The notes: a model not told the origin generated them from the letters alone. Positions 14,474 through 20,550 are shown, counted from the stretch's first letter. The stretch is DNA of 23,113 bases from Candidatus Falkowbacteria bacterium CG10_big_fil_rev_8_21_14_0_10_44_15 (GCA_002773575.1 PFAT01000051.1:1-23113), one strand, 5' to 3'. Numbers and translations: made by a program.

Positions 14474-14731
14474 ATGGGAGAGGTAATAGCGTTAAAAATA
14501 CGGAGTCAACCAAATAGAACAAAAAGAGTATCTGTGCCAATGCACGTTATAGATAGACTCAACTCCGAACTGCCGGACGGCATTCATCCTTGTCTTGGGC
14601 CGATACAAGTTGACGTTGATGCAAGCAAAAGCGGTGGCATCCGCTTCGGTTTCCCGAATGGTGCGGTTCTCTCGTTCACTGTTTTTGTGCAGCAGTTCGT
14701 GGGCGAATTCATGGGCCAGCACCCGGAATGA
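14474..14731 (+). CDS. Small ORF, probably interrupted by foreign sequence
   Basis: The start has a good Shine-Dalgarno sequence (AAAAGAGGTGAT), nearly the same leader as the gene at 15667, so a real gene begins here. The first 35 or so residues (MGEVIALKIRSQPNRTKRVS, VPMHVIDRLNSELPD) fit the neighbourhood. From about 14590 the DNA becomes G+C-richer and the opposite strand encodes a metallopeptidase, so the rest of this 85-residue frame is probably not the original protein. I treat it as a native 5' end fused to inserted sequence. Confidence 0.45.
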   Translation: MGEVIALKIRSQPNRTKRVSVPMHVIDRLNSELPDGIHPCLGPIQVDVDASKSGGIRFGFPNGAVLSFTVFVQQFVGEFMGQHPE

Positions 14732-15058
14732 CTCGGCTAATTCTAAACCTTCAAGGACGATGATTTGTTTGCCCAGTGATACCCATTCATCCCAATACTT
14801 TTCCAAGCGATGGGCCAGGCGTTGATGGCGTGGATGGCTCGACATAGGCAAGTCGGATGGCCATTTTCTGCCGGGCGCTTTATCCTCGTGCGGCAGAGGT
14901 AGCGACACTCTGGAGCACCCCGAAGTCCCGCCGACGAACAATCTGGCCGAGCGGTCGGGCGATTCTATCAACATCAGATCGATCAAACGCTGCTGCAATC
15001 GCTCAATGCGGGAGGCGTAGGTCTCGGGGGAGAAATCAAACAGAAAAAGTGAAATTGA
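14570..15058 (-). pseudogene. Fragment of a zinc metallopeptidase gene (ArdC/ImmA-like)
   Basis: The minus strand holds an open frame with RVLAHEFAHELLHKN (HEFAH at 14713-14699) and a downstream RETEADATAF, the zinc-ligand pattern of ImmA/IrrE-like peptidases and of the C-terminal domain of ArdC-type antirestriction proteins. Upstream in the same frame come SPETYASRIERLQQRLIDL and RSARLFVGG. There is no credible start codon or Shine-Dalgarno sequence, and the usual sequence after the EAxAF block is absent, so both ends appear lost. Edges (about 14590 and 15045) are judged from a change in composition. It lies antisense within a cluster of plus-strand small genes. An assembly artefact is an alternative. 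Confidence 0.5.
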
Positions 15059-15150
15059 TTCAACGCAGGAGGAGCACCACTTCTCCTGCTCAGAGTAGGG
15101 GAATAGTAGGTGCTTCTCCTCAAGAAGAAGAAAATAAAGGAGAAAATGAA

Positions 15151-15444
15151 ATGTCCACTATTCCTAACTGGAAAGCACACCTTGATTACTATAACAAGTT
15201 ACGAGCTTTAAAATTTCAATCTAAACAGGGAATTCACATAGCACTTGAATTATTGGAAAGTGGTGCACTCCGATCATTACCTTTTGATATAGTTGCTGAT
15301 TACACAATCGTAGTACCAGCGGAAGCTGTGCAATATTTTAAAGATGTAAAGGATTTGCAGTTTGAAGATACAGAAGTGCTCTCCGCAGATGATATACCTC
15401 CAGAAGAAGTCGCATTATTACGAAGAGAGCAAGGGCCATACTGA
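15151..15444 (+). CDS. 97-residue small protein, paralogue B
   Basis: Paralogue of the protein at 13976-14269, same length. The start at 15151 follows AAAGGAG at normal spacing; the longer in-frame extension upstream reads through the inserted metallopeptidase fragment and is rejected. Shared landmarks are a WKAH/RKAH segment near the N-terminus, SLPFDIVADYTIVVPAEAVQ, and the C-terminal LLRREQGPY. The stop overlaps the start of the next frame (TGATG), suggesting translational coupling. Function unknown. Confidence 0.85.
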   Translation: MSTIPNWKAHLDYYNKLRALKFQSKQGIHIALELLESGALRSLPFDIVADYTIVVPAEAVQYFKDVKDLQFEDTEVLSADDIPPEEVALLRREQGPY

Positions 15445-15660
15445 TGTCGATGACAACTACCAAAAGGAAACGGAAACGCGGTGGTCTAAGCGAAATTGCC
15501 GTCTCTCATTAGTGCTACTGGGGACGCGACCGCCTACTATCCTGCCTTAGAGAAAGCTATTTGGGACAAAATTACCGATTGCGCTATACGACTTTGTCAA
15601 GAATCTCGCGAGCAAGCAATAAGAGATTATCCAGAAAAGTTTTTAGAAGAAAAGAGGTGA
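15444..15660 (+). pseudogene. Small gene broken by a frameshift
   Basis: The ATG at 15444 overlaps the stop of paralogue B. The frame reads MSMTTTKRKRKRGGLSEIAV and stops at TAG after 22 codons. In another frame coding-like sequence continues to 15660: SATGDATAYYPALEKAIWDK, ITDCAIRLCQESREQAIRDY, PEKFLEEKR. The frames join if a TC dinucleotide has been lost from the TCTCTC run near 15508-15513. Rejoined, the product would be about 72 residues. Sequencing error is possible. Confidence 0.55.
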
Positions 15661-15666
15661 TGAAAG

Positions 15667-15864
15667 ATGACGCGAGTTATAAAATGGTTATGGGCAATAT
15701 TTAGCCGCAAGCAACAAAAAGAGCCGCCTTACTTGGCGAGATTTACGCAAGCGGCACTTGATGGCGCGCGGGAAGCAGAAAAAAGATTTTGGAAGTCTAC
15801 AAACAGGAAGTCTACAAAAAAGAACCCAGTAAGTATTATTCGTTTCGTTGCTCGGGACGACTAA
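15667..15864 (+). CDS. 65-residue basic small protein
   Basis: MTRVIKWLWAIFSRKQQKEP starts with a short amphipathic or membrane-proximal hydrophobic stretch, followed by a charged helix (ALDGAREAEKRFWK) and a basic region with a repeated KSTNRKSTKK element (GGAAGTCTACAAA-like repeat in the DNA). GAGGTGATG gives a strong Shine-Dalgarno sequence. It is the last gene before an intrinsic terminator. No family is recognised. Confidence 0.65.
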   Translation: MTRVIKWLWAIFSRKQQKEPPYLARFTQAALDGAREAEKRFWKSTNRKSTKKNPVSIIRFVARDD

Positions 15865-15898
15865 GGCAGGATAATTTTTTTGTTCATTTATTATTTGG

Positions 15899-15933
15899 CG
15901 GACGGCAATTTATGTCGTCCGTTTTTTATTTTT
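15899..15933 (+). terminator. Intrinsic terminator of the small-protein cluster
   Basis: CGGACG (15899-15904) and CGTCCG (15916-15921) form a stem, with a further GCA/TGT extension into the loop, followed by TTTTTTATTTTT. Confidence 0.85.
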
Positions 15934-15934
15934 C

Positions 15935-15963
15935 TTGACTTTTTTAAAACATTGTGATATATT
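15935..15963 (+). promoter_or_regulatory. Promoter of the 159-residue orphan
   Basis: TTGACT (15935-15940), 17-bp spacer, TATATT (15958-15963), immediately after the terminator T-run. One of the best promoter matches in the window. Confidence 0.65.
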
Positions 15964-16008
15964 GCCCTACAATAATCGCACATTTTCTAGAAAAGAGGCA
16001 AGTAAAGA

Positions 16009-16488
16009 ATGAACAAACAACCAGCAGGCAAAGACGGAGGGTTGAGATGTGGGTTCCAAGGGAAGAATCCTCCTTATCGTAGGTTGTCTCAAAAAGATGG
16101 CAAAGTCGTTCAGCAGAACCCGAAAATGGCTCTGTTGGGCGGACCTTTTATTGCCAAATCGGGATGTTTGCGCGCCCGTTTGGATGTTAGCGTTTATCTG
16201 TGCGGGCACGAAGATAATTTTTACCTTGAAGTCTATCTCTGGCGGATGGGTGATGGTCATCCGCGCGATAACGAAGTTATCGTACGGCGTCGCTTGCCAT
16301 CGCTGGTAGAGGTGGGAGGATGGTTAGTAAAAAACAAAGAAGCGCTGGTTAACACGGCGCGTATCAGTTTGTCTGATGATATGAGTCTGTTGATGCAAGC
16401 TATTATTGACGAGTTTCATCTTCGTCAAGAGAGCTTTCAACAAGCGCTGGCGGCGGACCGCAAGCCGCGCCAAAAGAAAGAAAAGTAA
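16009..16488 (+). CDS. 159-residue hypothetical protein
   Basis: Not recognised. It starts at ATG 16009 after an AAAAGAGG sequence. The N-terminus is Gly/Lys/Pro-rich (KQPAGKDGGLRCGFQGKNPP); the middle looks like a beta-rich domain (RARLDVSVYLCGHEDNFYLEVYLWRM), followed by helices (SLVEVGGWLVKNKEALVNT, SLLMQAIIDEFHLR) and a basic tail (RKPRQKKEK). It has its own near-consensus promoter and its own terminator, so it is a separate monocistronic unit next to the small-protein cluster. No membrane segment or signal peptide. Confidence 0.7.
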   Translation: MNKQPAGKDGGLRCGFQGKNPPYRRLSQKDGKVVQQNPKMALLGGPFIAKSGCLRARLDVSVYLCGHEDNFYLEVYLWRMGDGHPRDNEVIVRRRLPSLVEVGGWLVKNKEALVNTARISLSDDMSLLMQAIIDEFHLRQESFQQALAADRKPRQKKEK

Positions 16489-16515
16489 GTTTTTTAGCCA
16501 TGGGAAGGGATAACG

Positions 16516-16550
16516 GAGCTCGGTAGTTTGACACCGGGCTCTTTTTTTTT
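16516..16550 (+). terminator. Intrinsic terminator between the orphan gene and queA
   Basis: GAGCTCGGT (16516-16524) pairs with ACCGGGCTC (16533-16541) along 9 bp including one G-U, followed by nine T residues. The loop contains the -35 of the next promoter. Confidence 0.9.
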
Positions 16551-16557
16551 CTATGAT
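16528..16557 (+). promoter_or_regulatory. queA promoter overlapping the terminator; leaderless start predicted
   Basis: A perfect TTGACA (16528-16533) lies in the terminator loop and 3' arm, with TATGAT (16552-16557) after an 18-bp spacer. A start about 7 nt further falls on the queA ATG at 16564. Confidence 0.55.
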
Positions 16558-16563
16558 GCATAT

Positions 16564-17691
16564 ATGAAACTATCAGACTTTGATTATAATTTACCCAAAA
16601 ATTTAATCGCCCAAAAACCAATCAGCCCGCGCGACCATTCGCGGTTGCTTATTTTTAATCGGGAGACAAAAAAAATTGTCCATCGGCGTTTTTACGATAT
16701 TGTTAATTACCTGCGGCCGGGCGATATTTTGGTTTTAAATAACAGTAAAGTTTTTCCGGCGCGGCTGATTGGCAGAAAAGTTGGAACGGGCGGGAAAATA
16801 GAAATTTTTTTATTGCGCCCGCCGTCAATAACCCCTCCGGCTTCGCCACCTCCCCTTGGTAAGGGGAGGATAAAAGGAAACAGTTGGCAGTGTTTAGTCG
16901 GCGGTCACGGGCGCAAGGAAAATTTGGAAGTAAAATTTAAGCAAGGCTTGCAATGCAAAATTTTAACAGATAATAAAGACGGCACTTGGCTCGTAAAATT
17001 TAACAAAAACGAAAAGGCGCTGATGAAAATTATTGAACATATTGGCAAAGTGCCGACGCCGCCCTACATTAAAAAAATTCCGGCGAGCGTAAAACAGAAA
17101 TACCAGACCGTTTTTGCGAGCGCCGCTAAAGTCGGTTCCGTGGCGGCGCCGACCGCCGGCTTTCATTTTACGAAAAGTTTATTAGCTAAACTAAAGCGGC
17201 GCGGCGTAAAGATTACCTACCTAACTTTGCACGTCGGCTTGGGCACGTTTGCGCCGGTAAAAGTTGATGACATTACCAAGCATAAAATGCACGGCGAACG
17301 GGTGGAAGTAAACATCCAAACGATCCAAAAAATCGTGCGCGCCAAAGAAGAAGGAAATAGGATAGTTGCCGTCGGCACTACCAGCGCCCGCGCTTTGGAA
17401 GGAGTATTGCGCCAGCCGGCTTGGCAATTATTGAGCCAACTGCGATCGGGCGGGCAGGCGATAAAAACCGAAGTTGATATTTTTATTTATCCCGGCTATA
17501 AATTTAAAATCGTGGACGCGCTCATTACTAATTTTCATCTGCCCAAGTCTACTTTATTGATGCTCGTCGCCGCTTTTTTGGAACAAAGAAATAAGCGGCT
17601 GGGTATAACCTTGGCTAAAAAAATTTATCAAGAGGCGATAAGAAAAAAGTATCGCTTTTACAGCTTTGGCGACGCGATGCTCGTGACATAA
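16564..17691 (+). CDS. queA: S-adenosylmethionine:tRNA ribosyltransferase-isomerase
   Basis: QueA transfers the ribosyl part of SAM to 7-aminomethyl-7-deazaguanine in tRNA, the step making epoxyqueuosine. The 375 residues follow the family closely: MKLSDFDYNLPKNLIAQKPI, PRDHSRLLIFNRE, GDILVLNNSKVFPARLIGRK, the region VGSVAAPTAGFHFTKSLL, LHVGLGTFAPVK, AVGTTSARALE and a C-terminal LITNFHLPKSTLLMLVAAF. The start at 16564 matches the family; the upstream TTG at 16528 would lie inside the terminator. Residues about 89-103 (SITPPASPPPLGKGRIKG region) are an insertion derived from a CCTCCCC repeat. There is no Shine-Dalgarno sequence. No other queuosine genes are in the window. Confidence 0.95.
   Translation: MKLSDFDYNLPKNLIAQKPISPRDHSRLLIFNRETKKIVHRRFYDIVNYLRPGDILVLNNSKVFPARLIGRKVGTGGKIEIFLLRPPSITPPASPPPLGKGRIKGNSWQCLVGGHGRKENLEVKFKQGLQCKILTDNKDGTWLVKFNKNEKALMKIIEHIGKVPTPPYIKKIPASVKQKYQTVFASAAKVGSVAAPTAGFHFTKSLLAKLKRRGVKITYLTLHVGLGTFAPVKVDDITKHKMHGERVEVNIQTIQKIVRAKEEGNRIVAVGTTSARALEGVLRQPAWQLLSQLRSGGQAIKTEVDIFIYPGYKFKIVDALITNFHLPKSTLLMLVAAFLEQRNKRLGITLAKKIYQEAIRKKYRFYSFGDAMLVT
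16829..16872. repeat. Half copy of the AACCCCTC/CCTCCCC repeat inside queA
   Basis: AACCCCTCCGGCTTCGCCAC followed by CTCCCCTTGGTAAGGGGAG matches the left half of the 7796-7918 element in order and spacing. It is in frame, encoding a Pro-rich insertion between LLRP and WQCLV. Confidence 0.8.
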
Positions 17692-17700
17692 AAGCGCGAG

Positions 17701-17757
17701 AACACCAGAACATGAAAACACTAGAGCATTAAAGCATTTTTGTTTTAATGTTTTTAT
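17701..17757 (+). repeat. 8-nt tandem repeat and hairpin after queA
   Basis: Units AACACCAG, AACATGAA, AACACTAG, AGCATTAA are followed by CATTTTTGTTTTAATG, which can fold back on CATTAAAG. Nearly the same sequence follows ftsH (3099-3160). It may act as a weak terminator. Confidence 0.5.
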
Positions 17758-17762
17758 GAAAT

Positions 17763-17791
17763 TTGCCAATTTATAAGTATTTAGCTATACT
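17763..17791 (+). promoter_or_regulatory. Promoter of rpmF
   Basis: TTGCCA (17763-17768), 17-bp spacer, TATACT (17786-17791); the leader is about 33 nt and consists of a heptamer-like AATTCTT/AATTCGT array. Confidence 0.55.
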
Positions 17792-17830
17792 AAAATTAAC
17801 TAAATTCTTAATTCGTAATTTTAATTAATT

Positions 17831-18046
17831 ATGTCCGTACCTACAAAACGCCGGACCAGCAGCCAGAAAAGAAGGCGGCATTCCCATTTTAATTTAAAAA
17901 AGCAGCCGCTCGGAACCTGCTCGCAATGCGGCCAAGCGGTTTTGCCTCATACCGCCTGTTCTTATTGCGGCTATTATAAAGGAAAATTGGTCCTTAAAGT
18001 CAAAAGTCAAAAGTCCTTAAAGTCAAAGAAAAAGAAACAGCAATAA
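17831..18046 (+). CDS. rpmF: 50S ribosomal protein L32
   Basis: 71 residues. It has the bL32 start MSVPTKRRTSSQKRRRHSH and a four-cysteine zinc ribbon (Cys30, Cys33, Cys43, Cys46; CSQCGQAVLPHTACSYC). The tail after residue 55 (KVKSQKSLKSKKKKQQ) is longer and more basic than usual and is encoded by AAAGTCA heptamer repeats (17996-18030), so it is probably repeat-derived. No Shine-Dalgarno sequence. Followed at 45 bp by nusB. Confidence 0.95.
   Translation: MSVPTKRRTSSQKRRRHSHFNLKKQPLGTCSQCGQAVLPHTACSYCGYYKGKLVLKVKSQKSLKSKKKKQQ
17996..18030. repeat. AAAGTCA tandem repeat encoding the L32 tail
   Basis: AAAGTCA, AAAGTCA, AAAGTCC, TTAAAGTCA, AAG. It lies within the rpmF frame and gives the KVKSQKSLKSK tail; related AGTC text in the opposite orientation follows at 18053-18080. 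Confidence 0.55.
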
Positions 18047-18052
18047 AATACA

Positions 18053-18082
18053 TTGACTTTATAGACCTTATGGACTTTTAAT
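18053..18082 (+). promoter_or_regulatory. Possible nusB promoter with near-leaderless start
   Basis: TTGACT (18053-18058), 18-bp spacer, TTTAAT (18077-18082). The predicted start (about 18089) is 2-4 nt before the nusB ATG. It is built on a 9-nt repeat (TTGACTTTA, TAGACCTTA, TGGACTTTT), so the match could be chance. Confidence 0.35.
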
Positions 18083-18091
18083 TAATTATTT

Positions 18092-18520
18092 ATGTCCAAC
18101 CGACATTTAGCCCGTACTATCGCTATGCAGACTTTGTATATGTGGGATTTTAACGATCAGGAAGAAAAGAATTTAGAGGCGTTGGTGAAAAAAAATTTAG
18201 CCGAATTCGCGCCGGGTTTTGACGACGAAGAGTTTTCTCTCCAGACCGTGCGCGGAGTGGTAAAAAATTTAGGCACGATTGACGGCTACATCAGTAAATA
18301 CGCGCCGGATTGGCCGCTTGAGCAAATCACCACCGTGGACCGCAACATCATGCGCGTGGGCATCTACGAAATGTTGTTTAATAAAGACATACCGGAGCGG
18401 GTGGCGATCAACGAAGCGATCGAAATCGCCAAAGCTTACGGCGGCGAAAGTAGCGGCAAATTCGTCAACGGCGTGCTGGGGGCGATTTATAAGGATATGG
18501 ATAATCCGACGAAAGATTAA
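18092..18520 (+). CDS. nusB: Transcription antitermination factor NusB
   Basis: 142 residues, all-helical NusB fold: RHLARTIAMQTLYMWDFN at the N-terminus, LEQITTVDRNIMRVGIYEML, PERVAINEAIEIAKAYGGES and SGKFVNGVLGAIYKD. NusB with ribosomal protein S10 binds boxA RNA in rRNA leaders and keeps RNA polymerase from terminating. A boxA-like sequence stands in the 23S leader of this same window (20642-20658). No Shine-Dalgarno sequence. It is in the order rpmF-nusB-rnc, all RNA-related functions. Confidence 0.95.
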   Translation: MSNRHLARTIAMQTLYMWDFNDQEEKNLEALVKKNLAEFAPGFDDEEFSLQTVRGVVKNLGTIDGYISKYAPDWPLEQITTVDRNIMRVGIYEMLFNKDIPERVAINEAIEIAKAYGGESSGKFVNGVLGAIYKDMDNPTKD

Positions 18521-18529
18521 ATTATTATT

Positions 18530-18600
18530 CATTGCTACATTGTTATATTGCTAAATTGTCATTATTAGGCAATTAAACAATTTAACAAGGGAGCAATTTA
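18530..18600. repeat. Degenerate 8-nt repeats and inverted repeat before rnc
   Basis: On the minus strand CAATTTAG, CAATATAA, CAATGTAG, CAATGAAT. TTGCTAAATTGT is followed by an inverted CAATTTAACAAGGGAGCAA. Similar CAATTTAACAATGTAACC text precedes the phosphoesterase start at 7918-7946. Confidence 0.5.
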
Positions 18601-18607
18601 GTCCACT

Positions 18608-19300
18608 ATGAAAAACATAGAAGCTTTGGAGGAGGCGATTGCCACGAATTTTAAAAATAAAGATTTGTTGAGGCAGGCGATGGTGCACCGCTCGTACCTA
18701 AACGAGCATGCGCATTTCGCTTTAGACCATAACGAGCGATTAGAATTTTTGGGAGACGCGGTGTTAGAAGTAGTCGTCACTGAATATTTATACTTTAAGT
18801 TTCCGGACAAGCCGGAGGGGGAGCTGACTAACTTGCGCGCGAGCCTCGTGAACGCCAAGATGCTTTCCCGGGTAGCGACCGCTTTGAACATTGAAGACAG
18901 CCTATACTTAAGCCGGGGAGAAGCAAAAGATAAAGACAGCAAAGCGCGCCAATTTATTTTAGCCGACGCCGTGGAAGCAATCATTGGCGCCGTTTACTTA
19001 GACCAAGGCATGCGGGCGGCTAAAAAATTTATTAAAAACACAATCCTTTGTTATTTAGACGAAGTTATCTCCCAGCAGCTGTATCTCGACCCCAAAAGCA
19101 AATTTCAGGAACGGGCGCAGGAGTTATACGGCGTTACGCCCCACTACGTGGTCATTTCGGAAAACGGCCCGGATCACGCTAAAAATTTTGAGGTGGGCGT
19201 TTATATCGGAGAAGAATTCATTACTAAAGGGCAGGGGACGAGCAAGCAGGAAGCGCAAGTAAAGGCGGCGGCGGCGGCTTTAAAAAAGAAGGGATGGTAA
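18608..19300 (+). CDS. rnc: Ribonuclease III
   Basis: RNase III cuts double-stranded RNA, including rRNA precursors. The 230 residues contain the catalytic signature ERLEFLGDAVL (43-53, with Glu46 and Asp50), the second acidic cluster ADAVEAIIGAVYLDQG, and a C-terminal double-stranded RNA-binding domain beginning DPKSKFQERAQELYG and ending SKQEAQVKAAAAALKKKGW. Length is normal. The nearest purine-rich sequence (AGGGAG) is about 13 nt from the ATG, at poor spacing. Confidence 0.96.
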   Translation: MKNIEALEEAIATNFKNKDLLRQAMVHRSYLNEHAHFALDHNERLEFLGDAVLEVVVTEYLYFKFPDKPEGELTNLRASLVNAKMLSRVATALNIEDSLYLSRGEAKDKDSKARQFILADAVEAIIGAVYLDQGMRAAKKFIKNTILCYLDEVISQQLYLDPKSKFQERAQELYGVTPHYVVISENGPDHAKNFEVGVYIGEEFITKGQGTSKQEAQVKAAAAALKKKGW

Positions 19301-19344
19301 AGGAAAAACATCAAAACATTAAAACACAAGAGCATTAAAACATT

Positions 19345-20382
19345 ATGGACATCAATAATCTTTTCCAAGTAGCGGCAACCAAGCAAGCGTCAGACCTGCA
19401 CTTGGTCGTCGGCTTAAAGCCGTATTTGCGCATTGACGGGGCGCTGGTTACTTTGGATAACGAGCCAACCATCACCCGACAAAACATAGAAGAGCAAACC
19501 TACTCTTTGCTTACTCCGGCGCAAAAAGAACGGCTGAAAAATAATTTAGAATTAGACGTCGCCTATGCCGCAAGCAACGGCAGCCGCTTCCGGATCAACG
19601 TCCATTACGAGAAAGGCAATTTAGGTTTAGTGGCGCGCATTATTTTAAATCAAATTCCCAGCTTAGAAAGCATTGACATGCCTAAGGTAACCTATAATTT
19701 ATTGCGCCTGCAGCAAGGATTGATTTTAGTAACCGGCCCGACCGGCTGCGGCAAATCAACCGCGCTCGCCGCGATGATTGAGCATATCAACAGCGAACAG
19801 AATCGCAACATCATTACTTTGGAAGACCCGATTGAATTTATTTTTAAACCGAAAAAAAGCATCGTCATCCAGCGCGAATTAGGCAATGACATTTTGTCCT
19901 TTCAGGCGGGCTTAAAGCATATCGTCCGCCAGGACCCCGACGTGATTATGGTCGGCGAAATGCGCGACTTGGAAACCATCGCCGCTACCATCACTTTGGC
20001 GGAAACCGGGCATTTAGTTTTGGCGACGCTGCATACTTATAGCGCCGCCCAGACGGTTGACAGAATCATTGATATTTTTCCGCCTTACCAACAGGCGCAA
20101 GTGAAACAGCAGCTGTCTTCGGTATTGTCGGCCATTATTTCCCAGCGGCTGGTGCCGAAAGTTAAAGGCGGACGAGTAGCGGCTCGGGAAGTATTAATCA
20201 ATACGCCGGCAGTAGCTAATTTAATCCGCGAGAATAAACTCGCTCAAATCTCAACGGTGATTGAAACTAACAATAAAATCGGCATGGTTAGCATGGATAA
20301 AGCCTTAAAAAATCTATATAAAGAAGGGTTAATATCTAAGGGGGATATGGAATTATACTCTGCTGATATAATGCTTGATTAA
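19345..20382 (+). CDS. pilT: Type IV pilus retraction ATPase PilT
   Basis: 345 residues, shorter than PilB and without its zinc module. It starts with ASDLHLVVGLKPYLRIDG, then Walker A GPTGCGKS (131-138), the Asp box ITLEDPIEF, Walker B DPDVIMVGEMRD, the His box LAETGHLVLATLHT and the PilT hallmark VANLIRENKLAQISTVIE. PilT disassembles the pilus and powers retraction or DNA uptake. With the PilB-type gene at 4264 it supports a working type IV pilus system, although the genes are 13 kb apart. No Shine-Dalgarno sequence; an 8-nt repeat array (19308-19344) fills the upstream gap. The stop is 5 bp before a strong promoter. Confidence 0.94.
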   Translation: MDINNLFQVAATKQASDLHLVVGLKPYLRIDGALVTLDNEPTITRQNIEEQTYSLLTPAQKERLKNNLELDVAYAASNGSRFRINVHYEKGNLGLVARIILNQIPSLESIDMPKVTYNLLRLQQGLILVTGPTGCGKSTALAAMIEHINSEQNRNIITLEDPIEFIFKPKKSIVIQRELGNDILSFQAGLKHIVRQDPDVIMVGEMRDLETIAATITLAETGHLVLATLHTYSAAQTVDRIIDIFPPYQQAQVKQQLSSVLSAIISQRLVPKVKGGRVAAREVLINTPAVANLIRENKLAQISTVIETNNKIGMVSMDKALKNLYKEGLISKGDMELYSADIMLD

Positions 20383-20387
20383 GGAAC

Positions 20388-20415
20388 TTGACAACTATTT
20401 TTATTAGTATATAAT
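20388..20415 (+). promoter_or_regulatory. Consensus promoter of the 23S leader transcript
   Basis: Perfect TTGACA (20388-20393), 16-bp spacer, perfect TATAAT (20410-20415): the strongest promoter match in the window. The next gene is the 23S rRNA 425 bp downstream. Confidence 0.8.
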
Positions 20416-20446
20416 TAAAATTACTATTAATACTACTAGAAAACAT

Positions 20447-20488
20447 ATGTTGAAAGCGCTAACTATTTTTAATAAAAACGGCGGCTAA
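20447..20488 (+). CDS. Possible 13-residue leader peptide
   Basis: ATG TTG AAA ... encodes MLKALTIFNKNGG and stops at TAA within the left arm of a hairpin. It lies on the leader RNA between the strong promoter and a terminator hairpin. There is no Shine-Dalgarno sequence and no run of one regulatory amino acid. Its position suggests attenuation, but translation is unproven. Confidence 0.3.
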   Translation: MLKALTIFNKNGG

Positions 20489-20536
20489 TACACGGGTGTT
20501 TTTTGGTGTAGTGAACCGCCGCGCAGGCGGTTTTTT
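20479..20536 (+). terminator. Terminator with competing hairpin (attenuator-like) in the 23S leader
   Basis: ACCGCC (20515-20520), loop GCGCA, GGCGGT (20526-20531) and six T residues form an intrinsic terminator. CGGCGG (20479-20484) can instead pair with CCGCCG (20516-20521), around a TACAC/GTGTA hairpin (20489-20510), and would block it. Without read-through the product is a small RNA of about 115 nt. Confidence 0.65.
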
Positions 20537-20550
20537 AGTACCTTTAACCA

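Noticed and set aside
14857..15150. Long N-terminal extension in frame with paralogue B
   Set aside because: It reads through the antisense metallopeptidase fragment and has no Shine-Dalgarno sequence; the ATG at 15151 has one and gives a protein equal in length to paralogue A.
15444..15660. Programmed ribosomal frameshift
   Set aside because: No slippery heptamer or downstream pseudoknot is evident; loss of a TC unit explains the break more simply.
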